The translations under genes and the position numbers were made by a program. A DNA stretch of 11,234 nt from Opitutaceae bacterium UBA3033 (GTDB lineage: Bacteria > Verrucomicrobiota > Verrucomicrobiia > Opitutales > Opitutaceae), in NCBI GenBank assembly GCA_002367815.1, contig DFDG01000170.1, positions 1,107 through 12,340 on the forward strand, in the 5' to 3' direction. How positions within the stretch are numbered: position 1 is the stretch's first letter; each line of letters opens with the position of its first letter. Positions 6,083-11,234 of the stretch are shown here, in pieces. Under the pieces are notes generated by a model, which searched no databases, was not told where the DNA came from, and was given only the letters and a program-made list of their open reading frames with translations.

Positions 6083-8437
6083 TCAGAGTGAAGCGCGCAC
6101 TTTCTGAACTTCGAAACACTCAATTGAATCACCGGCTTCATAGCCGTTGAACTCATCGAGCTTGATACCACATTCGAGACCGGCCCGAACTTCATTGGCA
6201 TCGTCCTTGAAACGCTTGAGGGTGCCAATTTTTCCCTCATAAACGACATCCTTTTTGCGCCGAACACGAGCCATGGAATTGCGCGTTATTTTGCCTTCTG
6301 TCACCAGACAGCCAGCCACAAATCCCTTGGCCAACGGAAACACCTGTCGAATCTCTGCCCCACCCAATTTGATCTCCTTGAGATCAGGATCGAGCATGTC
6401 GGCCAAAGTCTCCTTAACCTTGTCACCCAATTCATAGATGATGTCGAACGTGGCGATACGCACCCCATGATGCTTCGCCAAAGGAGTGACCCCATTTTCC
6501 AATTTGGTGTGAAATCCAATAATCATGGCATCGGAAGCACTGGCCATGAGCACATCATTCTTGGTCACCAATCCCACTTCGCCCGCTATTATTTCCAGCG
6601 ATACCTTGGTGCTTTTGATCCCTTCAAGTATATTGCGCACCGCCTCGGCTGAACCATATACATCGGTTTTAAGAATTATCTTCAGGGTCTTGGCCTGAGT
6701 GGCCGCGATATTGGCAAAAAGCTGTTCGACGGATAGCTCCTTCGGAGTTGATGCCGCCTTGGTCACCACTTCCTTGAGTCGCAGTTCCTCTTCTTCGGCC
6801 AAATCTTCGGCCATGCGCATGTTCTTTACGGCCTTGAATGTTGCCCCGCTTTCCGGCGTGCCCGACCAGCCGATCACCCGCACTGGGGTCGAGGGTGGAG
6901 CTTCCTTCACGTTCTTTCCATCCTCGTCATACATCGCTCGGACTTTGGCAAACTGTGATCCACTGACGATAGCGTCCCCCACCCGGAGTGTGCCTCGGTT
7001 AACAATCACTGTGGCCAAAGGTCCACGGCCAAAATCGATTTCAGATTCGACGATGATACCACTGGCTTCCGCCTTGGGGTTGGCCATGAGCTCAAGCAGG
7101 TCCGTCTGCAACAGAATCATTTCCAACAGTACATCCACCCCTTCGCCCTTCAGCGCTGATACTGGCACCGTAATGGTCTCACCGCCCCAATCTTCCGGAG
7201 CAATGTTGCGCTGCTGCATCTGCGTTTTGACTTGATCCAGATTGGCACCTTTTACGTCCATCTTGTTGACCGCCACGATGAGGGCAACGCCGGCAGTTTG
7301 GGCGTGCTTGAGTGCCTCGTCGGTCTGCGGCATGAATCCATCATCGGCGGCAACCACCAGCACCGCGATATCCGTCACATTGGCACCGCGCATCCGCATC
7401 TTGGTGAAGGCAGCGTGACCGGGAGTGTCCAAGAAGGTGATTTTCCGACCTTCGCGTTCGATCTGATACGCACCGATATGTTGCGTGATACCACCCGCTT
7501 CTCCTGAAACCACCTTGGTCTTGCGTATAGAATCGAGCAGTGAAGTTTTACCGTGATCAACGTGCCCCAATATACACACCACCGGAGGCCGTGATTCGAG
7601 ATTCTTCTCTTCGTCCACCGCTGGATCCACTTTCTTTTTTTCCTCCTGGGCGACTTGCTGCGCTGCAGCCTCGCCACGGTGCTTGATCTCCAAAATAAAA
7701 CCATGTTTCTCGGCCACGGAAATCGCCACCGCCTCATCAATGGTCGAATTCATCGAAGCAAATCCACCGGCCTGATTAAGTTCAGAGATCAGCTTGAAAG
7801 GCTTCATGCCCAACTCGACCGCGAAATCCCGCACAATAATCGGAGGCTTGATCTGGATGAGTTTGACGTCACCGGTCACTGCGGTTTTTACCGCACCGGA
7901 AATTACCGGTGCGGGTTTGGGGCCTGAAGTGACCACAGGCACTGGAGGTGCCACCGGAGCAGGACCAGTTGATCTGGCCACTAGAGGTGGCAACAAAACC
8001 GGCGCTTTCGCAGTCGGCACCGTTGTTATTGAGGGTGCGGTTGGAGATGGTTGGGAAGCCGTGGATGCGGGTGTCTTGGGCAGCGGAGGTGGAGCTAACT
8101 TCTTTGCCTCAACCGCAGGAGATGATACCTGAGTCACTTCGGTGGTTTTCTCGGCCTTCTCGCGCGCAATATCTCCAACCGACTTAACAAACGCACCTAC
8201 CGGAACATTGACTCCTGGAGTAATTGCCTTCGTGGGCTTTTCCGCCGGCTTCTCTTCGACGGTTGCAGCCGTTTCCAGTTCAGGTTTTTTCAACTCCTGC
8301 ACCAAAGCCTCGGCCGAAATATTATCGATCGTGCTGGAAACGCTCTTCACATCGAAGTTGCGCTCTTTGAGCAGGGCCAACAACTCCTTGTTGTCGATGC
8401 CGATCTTCTTGGCAAGTTCGTGAATGCGGATACTCAT
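6083..8437 (-). CDS. infB: Translation initiation factor IF-2
   Basis: IF2 is the GTPase that brings fMet-tRNA to the 30S subunit and promotes subunit joining. The 784-residue protein starts with an IF2_N helical domain (MSIRIHELAKKIGIDNKELL, 1-50). A Pro/Ala/Val-rich linker (about 105-190) follows, then a second IF2_N domain (about 199-255). The G domain has G1 GHVDHGKT at 291-298, G3 DTPGH at 337-341, G4 NKMD at 391-394 and G5 SALK at 427-430. Downstream are the beta-barrel and fMet-tRNA-binding domains, including LKTDVYGSAEAV and a C-terminal KIGTLKRFKDD segment. All GTPase motifs are intact. It lies 55 nt after nusA and 67 nt before rbfA. No Shine-Dalgarno sequence precedes ATG 8437. The linker contains two overlapping inverted repeats in its mRNA (7881-7914). 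Confidence 0.98.
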   Translation of the reverse strand: MSIRIHELAKKIGIDNKELLALLKERNFDVKSVSSTIDNISAEALVQELKKPELETAATVEEKPAEKPTKAITPGVNVPVGAFVKSVGDIAREKAEKTTEVTQVSSPAVEAKKLAPPPLPKTPASTASQPSPTAPSITTVPTAKAPVLLPPLVARSTGPAPVAPPVPVVTSGPKPAPVISGAVKTAVTGDVKLIQIKPPIIVRDFAVELGMKPFKLISELNQAGGFASMNSTIDEAVAISVAEKHGFILEIKHRGEAAAQQVAQEEKKKVDPAVDEEKNLESRPPVVCILGHVDHGKTSLLDSIRKTKVVSGEAGGITQHIGAYQIEREGRKITFLDTPGHAAFTKMRMRGANVTDIAVLVVAADDGFMPQTDEALKHAQTAGVALIVAVNKMDVKGANLDQVKTQMQQRNIAPEDWGGETITVPVSALKGEGVDVLLEMILLQTDLLELMANPKAEASGIIVESEIDFGRGPLATVIVNRGTLRVGDAIVSGSQFAKVRAMYDEDGKNVKEAPPSTPVRVIGWSGTPESGATFKAVKNMRMAEDLAEEEELRLKEVVTKAASTPKELSVEQLFANIAATQAKTLKIILKTDVYGSAEAVRNILEGIKSTKVSLEIIAGEVGLVTKNDVLMASASDAMIIGFHTKLENGVTPLAKHHGVRIATFDIIYELGDKVKETLADMLDPDLKEIKLGGAEIRQVFPLAKGFVAGCLVTEGKITRNSMARVRRKKDVVYEGKIGTLKRFKDDANEVRAGLECGIKLDEFNGYEAGDSIECFEVQKVRASL
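7881..7914 (-). repeat. Two overlapping inverted repeats inside the infB linker
   Basis: On the plus strand CCGCACCGG (7891-7899) and CCGGTGCGG (7906-7914) form a perfect 9-bp inverted repeat with a 6-nt loop. GCGGT (7881-7885) and ACCGC (7890-7894) form a second one with a TTTT loop. The two share 7891-7894, so the RNA hairpins would exclude each other. They fall in infB codons 175-186, just before an in-frame GTG (codon 187). The stems are directly visible; any role is speculative. Confidence 0.45.
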
Positions 8438-8492
8438 CAGTAAATAGTCGTAACGTGCGGGTCGGTAGAGTTGTAGGTTTTAGTTATTCGTT

Positions 8493-9716
8493 TTACGCAG
8501 AAACACGCTCGATAACGGCCTGTGCTTCCTCGCTTGTGAAACCGGCGTCGACCAGATCGTTCGCTTCCACGCCTTCAAATGCACCGGGTGAATTGATACC
8601 CATTTCCACCAAACGACCAGCCACTTTCGGGTCCAATTTGTAAGTCGATACCAGAAGGGCGATGGCCGTCTTAACGGGATCATCATCCACCACTTTAAAT
8701 TCCTCGATATCGAGACGCCAGCCAATCAAACGGGAAGTAAGCCGGGCATTTTGCCCCTTGCGTCCAATGGCAACCGCCAGGTCATCCGTGGCCACCATCA
8801 ACAGGATGCGGTGACTTTTTTCATCGATAATAATGTCACGCGGCACGGCCGGTTTCAGGGCCTCAAGTATCATTTCCTTAGGATCACTGAAGTAACGGAT
8901 AATGTCGATCTTCTCGCCGCCTAATTCACGCACAATGGTCTTAACCCGTGCACCGCGCGCACCCACGCAAGCACCGACGGGATCAACTTTGCTGTCCGCA
9001 CTCGTCACCGCAATTTTCGTGCGATATCCGGGTTCACGGGCAAAGGCTTCAATCTTTACGGTGCCGTCGGCAATCTCGGTGACTTCCAATTCGAACAGGC
9101 GACGCACAAATTTGGGGCTTGAACGGCTGAGAATTATTTCGGGGCCGCGCGGCGTGGAATCAATCGACAGCAACAGGCAGCGAATCCGCTCGCCGGGTTG
9201 ATATTCCTCTCCCGGAACTTGCTCGCGCGCAGTCATAATCGCCTCAGCTTTGCCCAGATCAATATAGAGATCGTTGCGTTCGCGACGTCTTACTGTGCCG
9301 GAAACGATATCTCCCACCTGATCCTTGAAATCATCATAAATCCGGTCCTTCTCAAATTGGCGCAAACGTTGCATCACGGCCTGCCTCGCTGTTTGTGCAG
9401 CAATTCGTCCCAAAGTGGATGGATCGATTTCCTTTTCCACGAAATCACCTAATTGAGCTCCAGGCTTAATGGCCTGGGCTTTCTCGATATGCATCTCGGT
9501 TTTGGGATCACTAACAGAATCAACGACTTTCAACATGGCCCATGCATGCATCTGGCCATTCTTTTCGTTGATCTCGATCTTGAGTTCCTGTCCCGAATTG
9601 ACGCCTTTTTGAGCTGCCGTCTTCAGGGCATTGGTAATCGTGGATATCATGTCGGCACGACCGATACCCTTTTCCTTCTCCATGTATTCCAGGACGGATA
9701 GTATTTCGCTGCTCAT
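8493..9716 (-). CDS. nusA: Transcription termination/antitermination factor NusA
   Basis: NusA binds RNA polymerase and nascent RNA, lengthens pauses, aids intrinsic termination and takes part in antitermination. The 407-residue protein has the N-terminal polymerase-binding domain (1-130) and an S1 domain (about 134-200). KH1 has the loop GARG at 252-255 and KH2 the loop GRKG at 318-321. A C-terminal segment (about 358-405), reading LDPKVAGRLVEMGINSPGAF, resembles one helix-hairpin-helix repeat of the acidic AR type. E. coli NusA has two AR repeats and B. subtilis NusA none, so this looks intermediate. ATG 9716 gives the standard N-terminus ending in MEKEKGIGR and has no Shine-Dalgarno sequence. 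It is the first gene of the operon, and its leader contains a strong intrinsic terminator 18 nt before the start. infB follows after 55 nt. Confidence 0.97.
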   Translation of the reverse strand: MSSEILSVLEYMEKEKGIGRADMISTITNALKTAAQKGVNSGQELKIEINEKNGQMHAWAMLKVVDSVSDPKTEMHIEKAQAIKPGAQLGDFVEKEIDPSTLGRIAAQTARQAVMQRLRQFEKDRIYDDFKDQVGDIVSGTVRRRERNDLYIDLGKAEAIMTAREQVPGEEYQPGERIRCLLLSIDSTPRGPEIILSRSSPKFVRRLFELEVTEIADGTVKIEAFAREPGYRTKIAVTSADSKVDPVGACVGARGARVKTIVRELGGEKIDIIRYFSDPKEMILEALKPAVPRDIIIDEKSHRILLMVATDDLAVAIGRKGQNARLTSRLIGWRLDIEEFKVVDDDPVKTAIALLVSTYKLDPKVAGRLVEMGINSPGAFEGVEANDLVDAGFTSEEAQAVIERVSA

Positions 9717-9734
9717 AGTGCTTGTTTAAATAGT

Positions 9735-9766
9735 AAAAAAAAAGCGGGCCGAAGGGCCCACCTTTT
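9735..9766 (-). terminator. Intrinsic terminator (possible attenuator) in front of nusA
   Basis: Read on the minus strand, GTGGGCC (9761-9755) pairs with GGCCCGC (9750-9744) around a CTTC loop, with one G-U pair. Nine T residues (9743-9735) follow. AAAA at 9766-9763 could extend the stem into the T run with one bulged base. It lies about 95 nt after the stop of the DUF2851 gene, so it can end that transcript. It ends only 18 nt before nusA ATG, leaving no room for a nusA promoter downstream, so nusA transcripts should contain it. Confidence 0.8.
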
Positions 9767-9793
9767 AGAAAGTGAGTGAGATTAAGAAGGGAA

Positions 9794-9821
9794 AACCTAT
9801 TTTTACTTCAACCCATGTCAA
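9794..9821 (-). promoter_or_regulatory. nusA: Candidate nusA operon promoter upstream of the terminator
   Basis: On the minus strand a perfect TTGACA (9821-9816) is followed after 16 nt by TAGGTT (9799-9794), which matches only three of six bases of the -10 consensus. Transcription would begin near 9787, giving a leader of about 70 nt that includes the terminator hairpin and T run. It lies 35 nt beyond the stop codon of the DUF2851 gene. The -10 box is weak, so confidence is modest. Confidence 0.4.
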
Positions 9822-9855
9822 GAGCCCTCCCAAGCACCCCAGTCGTGCATACTCG

Positions 9856-11076
9856 TTAACCCTGCTTTTCTTGCGTAAGTATCCAGCCAATCAGCCCTTG
9901 CAACGCTCCATGGCAGATCGGTTCAGGTTTGCCATTCACGCTGTCGTACTGCCGTAACGCCGAAAACAGACTTTTGGGTATATCGCCCAAAAACCAGTGA
10001 TACCATAGACTTGGCATATCATTGGCATCCATCCGACTGACCAATAATGGCAGAAAACCATCGCATATCATCGTGTCCAACCGGCTTCCTCCCACCGTTT
10101 GGCCGCATATCTCAGACGCAATTCGATAGCGCAAGTCACGCATCCGGACCTCGCGTCGAAATGTCCTAGTCGATCCTCCAACAGGCAATAAGGGCAATGC
10201 TTTGCCCAATTCCAACAATCGATCCGGCCACTGGGGACATGCCTCCACCCATTGTTGATATTGGACCAAACGCAGGCGGGGGTTATTAGCCGGTCTCACG
10301 CCCGACCTAACCCAACGTTCTTTTTCTTCCGCATGAAGTGTTTCGATCTCGAGATCTGACTTCGGAGACCAGGCCGATAATGGATAACGCGATGCCAGCC
10401 TAATCATCGGCACCCGGTTAAATCGAAACCCCAATATCTCCAACGCCGTTTGGTGGCAGGCCTCGTTCCACCCCAATTTTGAAACACGCAACTGCGCAAA
10501 ATGTCGCTTCTGTTGCCAACGAAGTTTCGCATGCTCGACCAAGTGCGCTCGCAAATCTTCCTCGGGTAATTGCTGCACCAATTCGAGCACTCGGCTTTCA
10601 ACATGATTGGCCAATATCTCCACTGCCTTTTCGGCCGCATATTCTTCCAAGTCGTGCTGCAACCAAGGCAGCAGCACCAATGTTGGAATTGATTTCCCGC
10701 TCCGGTTTCGAGTAACATGTTCATGTCGCGGTGGAAATAATACGACATGCAATGCCACCCCATCATAACCGGAGTCGCGGGCGTGAGCATGCGAATCCCA
10801 ATCTTCAGCCCTCAGATGTAACTCCACATCACCGATGACCTCACCGGACTCGCCAAAACGCAGTCGAGCATGTTTAAAATTAGGGCCGGCTAAATGGTTC
10901 CATTTGCCTGGATTTTTCACGACCACGCGCTGCCCATCCGTCGTGAGTAATTGACTCTGATCATAGGCACCCTGCGTCCAGATTTCCTGCAGAAGTTGTT
11001 CAGAAAAAGTAAATGGCCCATAGATTCCCTGAATCTCAGCGACCGACAAATTTGGATCCACCCCACTCATGATCAT
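9856..11076 (-). CDS. DUF2851 family protein, function unknown
   Basis: The protein (406 aa from ATG 11076) is recognised as DUF2851 from its N-terminal half. An initial LLQEIWTQGAYD segment leads into a VVVKNPGKWNHLAGPNFKHA region. The core GDVELHLRAEDWDSHAH at about 82-98 then runs into RDSGYDGVALHVV. These acidic, His and Trp positions are the most conserved part of the family and recall a nuclease-like metal site, but no activity is established and I do not assign one. The C-terminal half is helical and rich in Trp, Arg and Leu. No signal peptide or membrane segment is seen. ATG 11076 (with a weak GAGA upstream) is preferred over TTG 11088; ATG 11070 is also possible. The gene precedes nusA on the same strand, with 139 bp between them that contain a terminator, so it is probably transcribed separately. 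It is divergent from tRNA-Ser. Confidence 0.85.
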   Translation of the reverse strand: MIMSGVDPNLSVAEIQGIYGPFTFSEQLLQEIWTQGAYDQSQLLTTDGQRVVVKNPGKWNHLAGPNFKHARLRFGESGEVIGDVELHLRAEDWDSHAHARDSGYDGVALHVVLFPPRHEHVTRNRSGKSIPTLVLLPWLQHDLEEYAAEKAVEILANHVESRVLELVQQLPEEDLRAHLVEHAKLRWQQKRHFAQLRVSKLGWNEACHQTALEILGFRFNRVPMIRLASRYPLSAWSPKSDLEIETLHAEEKERWVRSGVRPANNPRLRLVQYQQWVEACPQWPDRLLELGKALPLLPVGGSTRTFRREVRMRDLRYRIASEICGQTVGGSRLDTMICDGFLPLLVSRMDANDMPSLWYHWFLGDIPKSLFSALRQYDSVNGKPEPICHGALQGLIGWILTQEKQG

Positions 11077-11097
11077 AGGCTGTCTCAATTAAGAAAG

Positions 11098-11133
11098 CTG
11101 GACAAGCGCCGCTTTTCGCAAAACTTGTCCCAG
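11098..11133. repeat. Inverted repeat between the DUF2851 gene and tRNA-Ser
   Basis: GGACAAG (11100-11106) and CTTGTCC (11124-11130) are perfect inverted copies. Allowing one extra base, the arms extend to CTGG-ACAAG and CTTGT-CCCAG. Inside lies a smaller TTTT/AAAA pair (11113-11116, 11120-11123) around CGC. The element occupies more than half of the 64-bp divergent spacer, where both promoters must be. It could be an operator, a hairpin in one leader or chance. Confidence 0.4.
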
Positions 11134-11140
11134 TGCTATA

Positions 11141-11228
11141 GGAGAGGTGGCAGAGTGGTCGATTGCGGCGGTCTTGAAAACCGCTGAGCCGCAAGGCTCC
11201 GGGGGTTCGAATCCCTCCCTCTCCGCCA
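11141..11228 (+). tRNA. tRNA-Ser (anticodon TGA)
   Basis: This is a class II tRNA of 88 nt. The acceptor stem is GGAGAGG (11141-11147) with CCTCTCC (11218-11224). The anticodon stem GCGGT/ACCGC holds loop CTTGAAA, placing TGA at 11175-11177, which reads UCA serine codons. The long variable arm GAGCC-GCAA-GGCTC is typical of tRNA-Ser. The T stem is GGGGG/CCCTC with the TTCGAAT loop. The discriminator is G and CCA is encoded at 11226-11228. Only 6 nt of the window follow, so no terminator can be seen. Confidence 0.97.
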
Positions 11229-11234
11229 TTTTAA

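Noticed and set aside
6699..7235. Open frame of 178 codons antisense to infB
   Set aside because: The Ser/Thr-rich translation is the mirror of the IF2 GTPase region, which is certain on the other strand.
7794..8132. Open frame of 112 codons antisense to the infB linker, rich in Gly and Thr
   Set aside because: Its composition simply reflects the Pro/Ala/Val codons of the IF2 linker read backwards.
10404..10790. Alternative-frame open stretch within the DUF2851 gene
   Set aside because: It overlaps the conserved DUF2851 frame on the same strand and its translation has no recognisable features.

Overview
The window is chromosomal housekeeping DNA from a bacterium with mid-range GC content. 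Three things point to the PVC superphylum, most likely Verrucomicrobiota (Opitutae-like): the protein sequences themselves, System II (CcsA-type) cytochrome c maturation, and an IF2 with an IF2_N domain at each end of a Pro/Ala-rich linker. This placement is inference from how the proteins read, not from a database search. No mobile element, CRISPR array or phage gene is visible.

Layout, left to right. (1) 1-727, + strand: the C-terminal part of a CcsA-type haem handling protein, cut by the window edge. (2) 846-1055, + strand: a 69-residue protein of unknown function with a plausible promoter and the only clear Shine-Dalgarno sequence in the window. Its stop codon overlaps that of the convergent recN. 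(3) 1052-2719, - strand: recN, DNA repair. (4) 2860-2936, + strand: tRNA-Val(GAC), divergent from recN. (5) 9716 down to 2971, - strand: a transcription/translation operon in the order nusA, infB, rbfA, nrnA, truB, ribF. The last four genes are packed with 2-nt gaps or a 4-nt overlap. (6) 11076 down to 9856, - strand: a DUF2851-family protein of unknown function, lying where rimP often precedes nusA. (7) 11141-11228, + strand: tRNA-Ser(TGA), divergent from the DUF2851 gene.

How the genes work together. NusA controls pausing and termination of RNA polymerase. IF2 delivers initiator tRNA. RbfA matures the 30S subunit. NrnA degrades very short RNAs and pAp. TruB makes pseudouridine 55 in tRNA. 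RibF makes FMN and FAD. This is the widely conserved nusA-infB cluster in nearly canonical order, but without rimP in front and with no rpsO after ribF, where two tRNA/repair loci follow instead.

The most interesting signal is the 140-bp region before nusA. A minus-strand promoter candidate with a perfect TTGACA box lies upstream of a strong intrinsic terminator (7-bp GC-rich stem and nine T residues) that ends only 18 nt before the nusA start codon. If the promoter is real, every nusA operon transcript must pass this terminator, which would suit feedback attenuation by NusA itself. Other points are the unknown small gene beside recN, overlapping hairpins inside the infB linker, a divergent nucleotide-binding-domain motif in RecN, and a general lack of Shine-Dalgarno sequences. 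The rest is ordinary, and I do not see a complete new system.
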